From contig DBDM01000216.1 of assembly GCA_002293585.1 (NCBI GenBank), forward strand, positions 5,773 through 19,725: DNA of 13,953 nucleotides, given 5' to 3'. A model generated the notes under the pieces. The model saw nothing but the letters and a program-made list of their open reading frames with translations, was not told the DNA's origin and did no database searches. Shown piece by piece: positions 7,794-13,953 of this stretch. Position 1 is the stretch's first letter. The number at the start of each line of letters is the position of its first letter. Origin of the DNA: Bacteroidales bacterium UBA932. Its GTDB lineage: Bacteria; Bacteroidota; Bacteroidia; Bacteroidales; UBA932. Both the position numbers and the translations under genes were made by a program.

Positions 7794-8993
7794 ATGAGCG
7801 ACAAAAAATTAGACATTCCCAAAGACTTCTTCAAGCAGTTCAAGAACAAAGAAGAGTTCAAAGACTTCTTCCAAAGCCTTTTCAAAGAGGGCGTAGAATC
7901 CATGCTCCAAGCCGAACTGGATGAGCATTTAGGCTATGAAAAACACAGTGTTGAAGGCCATAATAGCGGCAACTCCCGTAATGGGACTTCAAAAAAGACG
8001 GTAAAAAGCGCCTCGTTAGGCGATATGGTACTCAACATTCCCCGCGATCGCAACAGCGAATTTACCCCGCAATTAATCCCTAAACACAGCCGCATGTCCG
8101 ACCAGATAGAAGAGGCTATTATCGGGCTGTATTCCCGTGGCATGTCAACCCGTGATATAGAAGAACAGGTGCGGGAAATGTACGGTGTAGATGTTAGCGA
8201 AGGTACCATCTCCAATGTCACCAGCCGCATTATCGAACATGTTAAAGAATGGCAGAACCATCCACTGGAAAAACGCTATTATGTACTGTGGATGGACGGC
8301 ATAGCCTTTAAAATCCGGCATAATGCCAGGATTGTTAACAAAACCATCTTCCTTGTCATAGGCCTTAATCAAGATGGCATGAAACAGGTACTGGGCATGT
8401 GGATAGCCGAGACCGAAAGCGCTGCTTTCTGGTTGAGTGTATTGACCGACCTTAAAAACAGAGGTGTTGAAGAAGTCAACATTGCCTGCACCGATAACCT
8501 GACGGGCTTTACCCAGGCTATTAAGTCATCCTTTCCCAAGGCCCAAACCCAGCTTTGTATCGTACACCAAATCCGTAACTCCTGTAAATATGTAGCATGG
8601 AAAGAGCGGAAAGAATTTGCTGCTGATCTTAAAGCAGTATATGGTGCTATTAATCTACAGGCCGCTCAGGATGGACTGGAACGTTTTGAGCAGAAATGGG
8701 GACAGAAGTACGGATATGCCGTTAAATCCTGGAAAGACAACTGGGAAAATCTTACTTATTACTTTGACTATCCCAATGAAATCAGGCATATTATCTACAC
8801 TACCAATGCCATTGAAAGCCTGAACAGCAGTATCCGTAAATACACCAAAACAAAAACCGTCTTCCCTGATGATACCGCAGCCTTAAAATCTGTTTATCTG
8901 GCTATTAGAAATATTGAAAAGAAATGGACGAAACCTATCCGAGACTGGGGTATCATACTTAACCAATTTATCATTAAATTTGCCGAGAATTAA
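7794..8993 (+). CDS. IS256-family transposase
   Basis: An intact 399-residue transposase of the usual IS256 (Mutator-like, DDE) size. The N-terminal 150 residues include the helical, basic DNA-binding part with RNGTSKKTVKSASLGDM (63-78) and the RGMSTRDIEE segment (115-124). The catalytic triad is visible as D168 in LWMDGI, D234 in ACTDNLTGF and E341 in TTNAIESLNSSIR; the CIVHQIRNS motif (255-263), typical of the family, lies between the second Asp and the Glu. The ATG at 7794 overlaps the stop codon of the interrupted host gene (ATGA), so host translation could couple into it. The product catalyses transposition through a circular intermediate in studied family members. The frame has no internal stop or shift. 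Confidence 0.97.
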   Translation: MSDKKLDIPKDFFKQFKNKEEFKDFFQSLFKEGVESMLQAELDEHLGYEKHSVEGHNSGNSRNGTSKKTVKSASLGDMVLNIPRDRNSEFTPQLIPKHSRMSDQIEEAIIGLYSRGMSTRDIEEQVREMYGVDVSEGTISNVTSRIIEHVKEWQNHPLEKRYYVLWMDGIAFKIRHNARIVNKTIFLVIGLNQDGMKQVLGMWIAETESAAFWLSVLTDLKNRGVEEVNIACTDNLTGFTQAIKSSFPKAQTQLCIVHQIRNSCKYVAWKERKEFAADLKAVYGAINLQAAQDGLERFEQKWGQKYGYAVKSWKDNWENLTYYFDYPNEIRHIIYTTNAIESLNSSIRKYTKTKTVFPDDTAALKSVYLAIRNIEKKWTKPIRDWGIILNQFIIKFAEN

Positions 8994-9023
8994 ACAATGA
9001 AAATTTACATCACAAAATACCCG

Positions 9024-9048
9024 TTTACACAAAAATCTTCACAGGCTC
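9024..9048 (-). repeat. IS256 right terminal inverted repeat
   Basis: Read on the minus strand it begins GAGCCTGTG and ends TTTTGTGTAAA, matching the left repeat at 18 of 25 bases. Confidence 0.85.
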
Positions 9049-9056
9049 CACCATTA
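9049..9056. repeat. Target site duplication of IS256 element, right copy
   Basis: The second copy of CACCATTA, directly abutting the right end of the element. Confidence 0.9.
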
Positions 9057-9268
9057 CGGCCGAACGGCAATCTAGGGTTTTGGGAGAGCGGAGAGGATAT
9101 GGCATTTATCGCTTCGGAGACCCAAGTTCATTATCTATTCGCGGTATCGATGATATTACGTCCATTCCTAAAATTTCAGATACCAACGAAATTAATTTTG
9201 AAAATAAAACTGATAATGAAATATCTGGTATGCCTACTATAGAATTTACAGTTTCACAAAACCAATAA
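9057..9268 (+). pseudogene. 3' fragment of the interrupted nuclease-like gene
   Basis: From the target duplication onward, the frame that includes codon 9056-9058 is open to the stop at 9266-9268 and encodes the last 70 residues of the ancestral protein, beginning TAERQSRVLGERRGYG. Joining 7672 to 9057 regenerates one continuous frame with the 5' fragment, which is the main evidence that this is its 3' end. The segment contains GERRGYGIYRFGDPSS and ends GMPTIEFTVSQNQ. It has no start codon or promoter of its own, so it is not expected to be expressed as a useful product. No recognisable motif in this part. Confidence 0.8.
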
Positions 9269-9271
9269 GTT

Positions 9272-9295
9272 TAAAAAGTAAATTATAAATTTACT
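9272..9295 (-). terminator. Possible weak terminator of the Abi-like gene
   Basis: On the minus strand AGTAAAT (9289-9295) pairs with ATTTACT (9277-9283) across a 5-nt loop and is followed by TTTT. The stem is A+T-rich, overlaps the stop codon and lies between two convergent genes. Confidence 0.35.
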
Positions 9296-10187
9296 GCCAC
9301 AGCGGCTCAGTATGCCAGTCGATAGGAAAACCCATAGCCGCCCTGTCTACATTAGGATATTTAAGAAATAAATTTTCGAGTTTTTGTTTGAAAGTATGCC
9401 GGGGGTTTATGATGTTGAGTAAGTAAATAATCATAGAAAGAGCATAAAATACTCTATTAATGCCCACTTGTCTATTGATAATCCAAGTAGCCGAAGCATT
9501 TTTAGGGAATAATGGTTGAATACTCATTGGACGATTCCATATTCGAGCATGATGAGCACAAACATTACGGACATAGACAAGACTATGCAACCATGATGCA
9601 AAAACTTTGTCCGATAATCCAAATAGATGGGCGATATCCTTTTTGAGTTTTCCCGGCTTTAAGTTTCCGTATAAACGCGATAATAAGCCAAATGACGTAA
9701 TTTCCAGCAAAATAAAAGACGGAGGAAAGGGATTGGTATATTTTGATTTAAAGGCGACTATAAATTCTTCATCACTTCGGCTTAACTCATCTTGAATTTT
9801 AATACATGTTGATTTGTACGTAGATATAGAAGAAAAAAGTGCCGAATTTTCTATCCAAAAGGTGCCGTGTACTGTTGAAAGCACATAAGTCATTTTTGAA
9901 CGAACGGCAATCTCTATTTTTTCTAACTCTCCAGTGATCAACCTGCGTAATTCCCTATCGAATTTATAAAGTTTAAATGCCGTTTCAAAGTCGGCAGCAG
10001 GTTTAAAAATGTGATTTTGCTTATCACTCAACAAAGGATACCAATAGCCGCTGAAACGGTAATAACTAATATTTTCGAGCAAATGCAATGCCTTATCTAC
10101 ATTAGCAAAATTCATTCCACGTGATTTCAACAGTGAAATCTGTGCTTGATAAGAGAGAAATGTTTTTTTATACGTGGTCTTCTTCAT
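9291..10187 (-). CDS. Abi_2 / AbiD-AbiF-like HEPN family protein
   Basis: A 298-residue protein when started at the ATG at 10187 (MKKTTYKKTFLSYQAQISLLKSRG); an upstream GTG at 10205 is in frame but lies in the leader hairpin. The opening K-T-Y-Q-QI-LL-RG pattern, the NISYYRFSGYWYPL segment (about 39-52), the FDRELRRLITGELEKIEIAVRSKMTY block and the RNVCAHHARIWNRP motif are characteristic of the Abi_2 family. RNVCAHH is the R-x4-H motif of HEPN ribonucleases, so the protein is probably an RNase that can stop phage propagation by abortive infection, as AbiD and AbiF do in lactococci (family knowledge; not shown for this gene). It is monocistronic with its own promoter and faces the interrupted ATPase/nuclease-like module, reinforcing a defence-type neighbourhood. 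No antitoxin-like partner gene is adjacent. Confidence 0.85.
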   Translation of the reverse strand: MKKTTYKKTFLSYQAQISLLKSRGMNFANVDKALHLLENISYYRFSGYWYPLLSDKQNHIFKPAADFETAFKLYKFDRELRRLITGELEKIEIAVRSKMTYVLSTVHGTFWIENSALFSSISTYKSTCIKIQDELSRSDEEFIVAFKSKYTNPFPPSFILLEITSFGLLSRLYGNLKPGKLKKDIAHLFGLSDKVFASWLHSLVYVRNVCAHHARIWNRPMSIQPLFPKNASATWIINRQVGINRVFYALSMIIYLLNIINPRHTFKQKLENLFLKYPNVDRAAMGFPIDWHTEPLWQ

Positions 10188-10203
10188 GTGGCGGTAATAA
10201 AAC

Positions 10204-10245
10204 ACTCACCCTGAGCGCGCTGTTCTAATGGGAAGCGGGGTGAGT
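10204..10245 (-). promoter_or_regulatory. Leader hairpin of the Abi-like gene
   Basis: ACTCACCC at 10238-10245 and GGGTGAGT at 10204-10211 (minus strand) form a perfect 8-bp stem; the loop contains a further self-complementary AGCGCGCT. It begins only a few bases after the predicted transcription start and could be a transcript-end structure or a protein binding site. Confidence 0.5.
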
Positions 10246-10254
10246 ATGTTATTG

Positions 10255-10285
10255 CAAAGGTACAAATAATTTTTTAATCAACAAA
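10255..10285 (-). promoter_or_regulatory. Promoter of the Abi-like gene
   Basis: On the minus strand TTTG (10282-10285), a 19-bp spacer and TACCTTTG (10255-10262) match the Bacteroidota consensus. Start near 10248, giving a leader of about 60 nt before the ATG at 10187. Confidence 0.75.
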
Positions 10286-10298
10286 ATATTCGTCCCCA

Positions 10299-10337
10299 AA
10301 ACACAAAAAAGGCTGCCCCGGAAAATGGGGCAGCCTT
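10299..10337 (-). terminator. Intrinsic terminator of the ribosomal operon
   Basis: A perfect 11-bp stem (AAGGCTGCCCC at 10309-10319 with its complement at 10327-10337, 7-nt loop) is followed on the minus strand by a T-rich tract. It lies 24 bp downstream of rplQ and ends the whole cluster. Confidence 0.95.
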
Positions 10338-10361
10338 CACTATTTTACTATCCAAAAGAAA

Positions 10362-10973
10362 TTATCCTTTCTTTGTGCGGGTTTGCTTGGGTGCGGCAGC
10401 GGCTTTAGCCGGACGGGCAGCAGGCGCTTTTTTAACAGCGGCTTTAGCTACGGCCGGTTTTTTAGCTGCCGGTTTGGCAGCGGCTTTCTTCGGCTTTTCT
10501 TCGGTAGCAGCAACTTCTGTTTCTGCGCCTTCAACAGCGGGAGCAGTTTCTTTTTTCGCACGGCCGCGGCGGGTTGTTTTCTTGGCGGCAGCCTTAGCAT
10601 TGCCGGCAGCAACATCATTGAAGTCGACCAACTCGATCATGGCCATGTCGGCAGCATCGCCGGCACGGAAGCCGAGTTTCAGGATACGGGTGTAACCACC
10701 GGGACGGTTAACTATTTTCGGGGCCACTTCGCGGAACAGTTCCGACACGGCTTCCTTACTTTTCAGGTAGGCAAATACCGTACGGCGTGAGTGCGTGGTG
10801 TCGTCTTTTGATTTGGTGATCAACGGCTCCACGTATACGCGCAACGCTTTTGCTTTCGCTTCGGTAGTTTCAATGCGTTTATGCAGAATGAGAGAAGCGG
10901 CCATGTTAGACAACATTGCTTTGCGGTGACCGGATTTTCTCCCCAGGTGATTAAATTTCTTATTATGTCTCAT
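10362..10973 (-). CDS. rplQ: 50S ribosomal protein L17 with long Ala/Lys-rich tail
   Basis: The first 118 or so residues are a standard bacterial L17 ([20 protein letters not shown], then [18 protein letters not shown] and [24 protein letters not shown]). L17 is a primary binding protein near the exit tunnel of the large subunit. The protein is 203 residues, against about 120-130 in most bacteria, because of a tail from about 121 to 203 built from Ala, Lys, Pro, Arg and a short Glu-rich stretch, with AAK/KKPA-type repeats reminiscent of histone H1-like proteins. Extended L17 tails occur in Bacteroidota, but this one is long. It is the last gene of the operon, 7 bp after rpoA and just before the terminator. 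Confidence 0.96.
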   Translation of the reverse strand: MRHNKKFNHLGRKSGHRKAMLSNMAASLILHKRIETTEAKAKALRVYVEPLITKSKDDTTHSRRTVFAYLKSKEAVSELFREVAPKIVNRPGGYTRILKLGFRAGDAADMAMIELVDFNDVAAGNAKAAAKKTTRRGRAKKETAPAVEGAETEVAATEEKPKKAAAKPAAKKPAVAKAAVKKAPAARPAKAAAAPKQTRTKKG

Positions 10974-10980
10974 CGCTTAA

Positions 10981-11973
10981 TTATTCTTTGTCGAGTTTAT
11001 ATTTAGAGATATCCATCCCGAAGCCCAGTTTGAGGCGTTCGAGCAGGGCATCCAGTTCGGTGAGCGACTTACGTCCGAAATTGCGGAATTTCAACAAGTC
11101 GCTGCGTTGGAACCTTACCAGCTCGCCGAGGGTTTCCACGTCGGCTGTTTTAAGGCAGTTGAGGGCACGCACCGAAAGTTCCATATCGGACAGGCGCGTT
11201 TTCAGCAACTGGCGCATACGCAGTGTTTCTTCATCAAATTCATCGCTGTTCAATTCTTCGGGCGCATCGAAAGTGATCTTATCGTCGGAGAAGAGCATGA
11301 AGTGATAGATCAATATCTTCGCTGCTTCGCGCAGGGCGTCTTTCGGATGAATAGACCCGTCGGTAGTAATTTCCAATGAGAGTTTCTCGTAGTCGGTTTT
11401 TTGTTCCACACGCCAGTTTTCAACGGCATATTTTACGTTTTTAATGGGGGTATGGATACTGTCGATGGGAATCACGCCGAACGGCGCTATTTCGGGTTTA
11501 TTTTCTTCGGCCGAAACATAGCCGCGACCTTTGCCGATCGTAAGTTCGATCTGCAGTTTCACGGCCGGCTCTTTCCGGCAGATGAGCAGGTCGGGGTTCA
11601 GCACTTTGAACGACGACAGTTGTTTGGAGATATCACCGGCCTTAAAGTAGTCCTGTCCCGTAATGGTGATGGAAACAGTTTCGCTGTCTACCTCATCCAC
11701 CATTTTTTTGAACCGCACCTGCTTAAGGTTGAGTATGATTTCCACTACACTTTCGATAACCCCGTGTATCGTGGCAAATTCGTGGTCTACGCCGGCAATT
11801 TTCACAGTAGTGATGGCATAGCCTTCAAGCGACGAAAGGAGGATACGGCGGAGGGCGTTACCCACAGTGATGCCGTAGCCCGGCTCAAGGGGGCGGAACT
11901 CGAAGCGGCCGAATGTATCGTTTGCTTCAAGTAATATTACTTTATCTGGTTTTTGAAACGCTAATATTGCCAT
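10981..11973 (-). CDS. rpoA: DNA-directed RNA polymerase subunit alpha
   Basis: A 330-residue, full-length alpha subunit. The N-terminal domain has the assembly signature ([26 protein letters not shown], about 27-52) and [14 protein letters not shown]. The C-terminal domain, after an acidic linker ([19 protein letters not shown]), has [21 protein letters not shown], which holds the Arg/Asn/Cys positions used to contact promoter UP elements and activators, and [20 protein letters not shown]. It nucleates RNA polymerase assembly as a dimer. It lies between rpsD (31-bp gap) and rplQ (7-bp gap), the usual arrangement. Confidence 0.98.
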   Translation of the reverse strand: MAILAFQKPDKVILLEANDTFGRFEFRPLEPGYGITVGNALRRILLSSLEGYAITTVKIAGVDHEFATIHGVIESVVEIILNLKQVRFKKMVDEVDSETVSITITGQDYFKAGDISKQLSSFKVLNPDLLICRKEPAVKLQIELTIGKGRGYVSAEENKPEIAPFGVIPIDSIHTPIKNVKYAVENWRVEQKTDYEKLSLEITTDGSIHPKDALREAAKILIYHFMLFSDDKITFDAPEELNSDEFDEETLRMRQLLKTRLSDMELSVRALNCLKTADVETLGELVRFQRSDLLKFRNFGRKSLTELDALLERLKLGFGMDISKYKLDKE

Positions 11974-12004
11974 AATCGTTTGTATAAAAGGATTGTTACT
12001 GGGA

Positions 12005-12613
12005 CTATTTCGAGTACAATTCCACGATCAACTGTTCGTTGATGTTTTCGGGAATTTCGGTACGTTCGGGCAAGCTTACAAATTTACCTGTAAGTGTAGC
12101 GGCATCCCATTCCAACCACGGATACTTACTGCTTGCACGGCCGCCCACGTTGTCCTGAATTACTTCAAGCGCTTGTGAACGTTCACGCACGCCTACCAAA
12201 TCGCCGGGTTTAACGGTGCTTGATGGAATGTTGCATACTTTACCGTTCAGCACAATGTGACGGTGTGTCACCAACTGGCGGGCAGCTGCGCGGGTGGGCG
12301 CAATGCCTAAGCGGTAAACGACGTTATCCAAGCGGCTTTCGAGCAGGAAAAGAAGGTTCTCACCCTTACGGCCTTTCATGCGTGAGGCTTTTTGGAAAAG
12401 GTTCCTAAACTGGCGTTCCAACACGCCATAGGTATATTTCACTTTTTGTTTTTCCTGTAATTGGGTACCGTACTCCGATACTTTCTTACGTTTTTTTGCC
12501 AAGCCGTGCTGTCCCGGAGGATAGGCTTTACGGTCATAGTTTTTGTCGGGACCATAAATAGGCTCACCGAATTTACGGGCGATCTTCGTTGTAGGCCCAG
12601 TATATCTTGCCAT
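12005..12613 (-). CDS. rpsD: 30S ribosomal protein S4
   Basis: A 202-residue S4, normal length, beginning [19 protein letters not shown] and containing the S4 RNA-binding domain ([39 protein letters not shown], about 91-129). The N-terminal cysteine cluster that binds zinc in some bacteria is absent, so this is a zinc-free form. S4 starts assembly of the 30S body on 16S rRNA and in E. coli represses the alpha operon; its 99-bp upstream spacer here has a palindrome after the rpsK stop and a short G+C-rich hairpin near the start, but control by S4 cannot be claimed from sequence alone. Confidence 0.98.
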   Translation of the reverse strand: MARYTGPTTKIARKFGEPIYGPDKNYDRKAYPPGQHGLAKKRKKVSEYGTQLQEKQKVKYTYGVLERQFRNLFQKASRMKGRKGENLLFLLESRLDNVVYRLGIAPTRAAARQLVTHRHIVLNGKVCNIPSSTVKPGDLVGVRERSQALEVIQDNVGGRASSKYPWLEWDAATLTGKFVSLPERTEIPENINEQLIVELYSK

Positions 12614-12689
12614 TTAATTTTTGCCGAATTTTACCCGTTGCCGCCGGGGTTTAATTATTAAGCGTTATATGCTTTAACCTTCGAGTTTA

Positions 12690-12711
12690 ACAATTTAAAT
12701 CTTTAAATTGT
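12690..12711. repeat. 22-bp A+T-rich palindrome after rpsK
   Basis: Arms ACAATTTAAA (12690-12699) and TTTAAATTGT (12702-12711) are perfectly complementary around a 2-bp centre, directly after the rpsK stop codon. It contains the TTTAAATCTTTAAA motif that also precedes eno and rpsM. Too A+T-rich and lacking a T-tract to be a clear terminator. Confidence 0.7.
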
Positions 12712-12712
12712 C

Positions 12713-13102
12713 TTATACCCTGCGGCGTCCTTTGGGACGGCAGCCGTTGTGCGGCAAAGGAGTAACATCAATAATTTCGGTAACTTCGATACCGGCAGTG
12801 TTAATGGTACGGATAGCCGATTCGCGGCCGGCTCCCGGGCCTTTAACATATGCTTTTACTTTACGCAAGCCTAAATCGAAAGCTACTTTTGCACAGTCGG
12901 CAGCGGCTGTTTGTGCGGCATAAGGGGTGTTCTTTTTAGAACCGCGGAATCCCATTTTGCCGGCCGACGACCAACTGATCACCTGGCCTTCGCTGTTGGC
13001 CATGGTTACAATAACGTTGTTGAATGTAGAGTGTACGTGCGCTTGTCCGTTAGCGTCAACTTTCACTACTTTTTTCTTGGTTGTTGTGGGCTTTTTTGCC
13101 AT
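12713..13102 (-). CDS. rpsK: 30S ribosomal protein S11
   Basis: A 129-residue S11 of normal length. Conserved stretches: [20 protein letters not shown] (21-40), [36 protein letters not shown] and the C-terminal [16 protein letters not shown]. The Asn-Gly of HNGCRP corresponds to the site that becomes isoaspartate in E. coli S11. It forms part of the platform of the small subunit near the mRNA exit. It starts 8 bp after rpsM and is followed by a 99-bp gap to rpsD. Confidence 0.98.
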   Translation of the reverse strand: MAKKPTTTKKKVVKVDANGQAHVHSTFNNVIVTMANSEGQVISWSSAGKMGFRGSKKNTPYAAQTAAADCAKVAFDLGLRKVKAYVKGPGAGRESAIRTINTAGIEVTEIIDVTPLPHNGCRPKGRRRV

Positions 13103-13110
13103 TTTACTTA

Positions 13111-13491
13111 CTATTTAGTTGCTTTTTTCTTATTTGCTACTGTTTTCTTCTTCCCTTTACGGGTACGGGCGTTGTTCTTCGTTGTTTGTCCGCGCACAGG
13201 TAATCCGAGGCGGTGACGGATACCACGGTAACAACCGATGTCCATCAAACGTTTGATGTTCAACTGCACCATTGAACGCAATTCGCCTTCAATTTTATAG
13301 CCTCCCTGTTGAATGAGGCTGCGAATGGCGGTTACTTGTTCGTCATTCCAATCTTTTACTTTGGTATTATAATCAATACCGGCTTGCGTGAGGATGTCTT
13401 GCGCTGTGCTGCGGCCAATGCCGTAGATGTAGGTCAAACCTATCTCTCCGCGTTTGTTTTTGGGTAAATCAACTCCGGCTATACGTGCCAT
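13111..13491 (-). CDS. rpsM: 30S ribosomal protein S13
   Basis: A 126-residue S13 of normal length: [30 protein letters not shown] at the start, the helical central part ([13 protein letters not shown]), and the C-terminal [27 protein letters not shown] followed by a lysine-rich tail that reaches toward P-site tRNA. S13 sits in the head of the small subunit and makes intersubunit bridges with L5. Upstream, between it and rpmJ, is a short A+T-rich spacer with a tandem repeat. Confidence 0.98.
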   Translation of the reverse strand: MARIAGVDLPKNKRGEIGLTYIYGIGRSTAQDILTQAGIDYNTKVKDWNDEQVTAIRSLIQQGGYKIEGELRSMVQLNIKRLMDIGCYRGIRHRLGLPVRGQTTKNNARTRKGKKKTVANKKKATK

Positions 13492-13499
13492 ATTCTTAA

Positions 13500-13531
13500 T
13501 TTAAAGATTTAAAAATTTAAAGATTTAAAAA
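13500..13531. repeat. Tandem A+T-rich 16-bp repeat before rpsM
   Basis: Two consecutive near-identical 16-bp units, each TTTAAAGATTTAAAAA, fill most of the 51-bp rpmJ-rpsM spacer. The unit is the reverse complement form of the TTTAAATCTTTAAA motif seen before eno and after rpsK. Confidence 0.7.
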
Positions 13532-13542
13532 TTGACAAGGGA

Positions 13543-13659
13543 TTAACCTTGACGCATTTTGAATTTAGGCGTTTTTTTGCAGATCACATACAAACGGCCT
13601 TTGCGTTTTACGATTTTGCAGTCCTCGCTGCGTTTCTTGATGGAAGCTTTTACTTTCAT
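13543..13659 (-). CDS. rpmJ: 50S ribosomal protein L36
   Basis: A 38-codon gene, begun at the ATG at 13659, encoding [20 protein letters not shown] followed by [18 protein letters not shown]: the standard length and pattern of L36. L36 binds 23S rRNA near the L7/L12 stalk base and is often a zinc-ribbon protein with ligands C11, C14, C27 and H32. Here C14 and C27 remain, but position 11 is Ser and position 32 is Lys, so zinc is probably not bound in the usual way. It lies between infA and rpsM in the canonical order. The gene is short and easily missed. Confidence 0.97.
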   Translation of the reverse strand: MKVKASIKKRSEDCKIVKRKGRLYVICKKTPKFKMRQG

Positions 13660-13690
13660 ATGTTTTTCTTTTTTATTTTCTTTTTTCTAT

Positions 13691-13712
13691 GAGACGCAAA
13701 ATTTTGTGTCTC
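13691..13712. repeat. 22-bp palindromic repeat between infA and rpmJ
   Basis: Arms GAGACGCAAAA and TTTTGTGTCTC pair with one G/T position around the centre. The same GAGACGCAAAATTTTGCGTCTC-like palindrome is, from memory, a common dispersed intergenic element in Bacteroidota and cyanobacteria. No T-tract follows on the operon strand, so it is not an obvious terminator. Confidence 0.7.
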
Positions 13713-13721
13713 TACGTTATG

Positions 13722-13940
13722 TTATTTGTGCCTAAAAGATATGCGGCCTTTGGTGAGGTCATAAGGCGACATTTCCACGCGCACCTTGTCGCCGGGCAGG
13801 ATGCGGATGTAGTGCATGCGCATTTTCCCCGAAATGTGGGCGATGATAATGTGACCATTGTCGAGCTCAACGCGGAACATCGCGTTGGATAAGGCTTCGA
13901 TGATGGTGCCGTCTTTTTCTATGGCCGTCTGTTTAGACAT
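13722..13940 (-). CDS. infA: Translation initiation factor IF-1
   Basis: A 72-residue IF-1 of exact family length: [20 protein letters not shown], the OB-fold strands [47 protein letters not shown] and the closing SFRHK. IF-1 binds the A site of the 30S subunit and works with IF-2 and IF-3 in start-codon selection. It is the first gene of the cluster seen in the window; secY and possibly map would be expected just beyond the right edge, from family gene order. A 62-bp spacer with a palindrome separates it from rpmJ. Confidence 0.98.
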   Translation of the reverse strand: MSKQTAIEKDGTIIEALSNAMFRVELDNGHIIIAHISGKMRMHYIRILPGDKVRVEMSPYDLTKGRISFRHK

Positions 13941-13953
13941 TTAATTTAGTTTA

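Larger units (their letters stand above)
7000..7797 (+). pseudogene. 5' fragment of a nuclease-like gene interrupted by IS256
   Basis: The gene encodes 224 native residues (to 7671) and then reads 41 codons into the IS element before a stop at 7797. Within the native part, EIGDLLLL (D82) followed about 20 residues later by ALLLQAKR (Q104, K106) resembles the D...QxK core of Mrr-type members of the PD-(D/E)xK nuclease superfamily. A conserved-looking segment DQYLLYNAWPEFEY (124-137) follows. Nuclease activity is inference from this short motif; no family was recognised with certainty. Excising the IS plus one target duplication restores a 294-codon gene in frame with 9057-9268. It is 6 bp downstream of the ATPase gene and must have been co-transcribed with it. 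The gene is visibly more A+T-rich than the ATPase gene before it. The truncated product ends in an IS-encoded tail and would lack the last 70 native residues. Confidence 0.75.
7673..9048 (+). mobile_element. IS256-family insertion sequence, complete (1376 bp)
   Basis: The element is bounded by an 8-bp duplication (CACCATTA) and by 25-bp terminal inverted repeats at 7673-7697 and 9024-9048 that match at 18 of 25 positions, the inner 11 (TTTTGTGTAAA) perfectly; further similarity continues inside both ends. It carries one intact transposase gene covering most of its length. Size, repeat type, duplication length and transposase all agree with the IS256 family. It inserted in the sense orientation into the nuclease-like gene. 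Intact ends, exact duplication and an open transposase frame suggest a recent and possibly still active insertion. Confidence 0.95.

Noticed and set aside
8997..9242. Separate small gene just after the transposase
   Set aside because: It spans the right end of the IS and the target duplication in a frame different from the restored host gene, so it is a chance frame.
9061..9913. Shared 13-mer CGAACGGCAATCT at 9061-9073 and 9901-9913
   Set aside because: It occurs in unrelated genes in different coding contexts with no flanking similarity; most likely coincidence.
10383..10790. Plus-strand Gly/Phe/Ala-rich reading frames opposite rplQ
   Set aside because: Shadows of the low-complexity L17 tail on the other strand.
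12614..12689. S4-binding regulatory leader upstream of rpsD
   Set aside because: A short G+C-rich hairpin is present, but nothing resembles a known S4 pseudoknot closely enough to annotate.

Overview
The window looks chromosomal and comes from a member of the Bacteroidota, probably a Chitinophagales/Sphingobacteriales-type lineage (the rank below phylum is inference). Five intergenic regions carry the phylum's -7 promoter element TAnnTTTG, three of them with a TTTG -33 element 19-20 bp upstream. Ribosomal genes lack clear Shine-Dalgarno sequences. The gene content (BatD, the GGGtGRT/Fe-S scaffold pair, the infA-rpmJ-rpsM-rpsK-rpsD-rpoA-rplQ cluster) fits this assignment.

Layout. (1) 2-1171, + strand: the 3' part of batD, running in from the left edge. 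(2) 1278-1833, - strand: a ParE/RelE-type toxin-antitoxin pair with its own promoter and a palindromic candidate operator; it is bracketed by two 76-bp direct repeats (72/76 identical). (3) 2055-4308, - strand: a three-gene operon encoding a small exported beta-barrel-like protein, a NifU/IscU-like Fe-S scaffold and the GGGtGRT protein, ending in a hairpin terminator. (4) 4370-5665, - strand: enolase. (5) About 5700-10300: an accessory block between eno and the ribosomal operon. It holds an AAA-type ATPase gene with a textbook promoter and an array of 15-bp repeats, a partner gene with a possible PD-(D/E)xK nuclease motif of the D...QxK type, and an opposing Abi_2/AbiD-AbiF-like HEPN gene. The partner gene has been broken by an IS256-family element. 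(6) 10362-13940, - strand: the alpha ribosomal operon in canonical order, ending in a strong intrinsic terminator.

The insertion can be resolved to the base. The IS256 copy spans 7673-9048, has 25-bp imperfect terminal inverted repeats and is flanked by the 8-bp duplication CACCATTA. Removing the element and one duplication copy joins the two gene pieces in frame into a 294-codon gene that starts 6 bp after the ATPase gene. The block is best read as a two-gene ATPase plus nuclease-like module, possibly an antiviral or anti-plasmid system, now inactivated by transposition and sitting beside an Abi-like gene. The defence role is inference from architecture and neighbourhood.

The only RNA-level signals seen are hairpins and terminators. 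No tRNA, rRNA, CRISPR array or recognised riboswitch was found, and no gene-free stretch exceeds about 300 bases.
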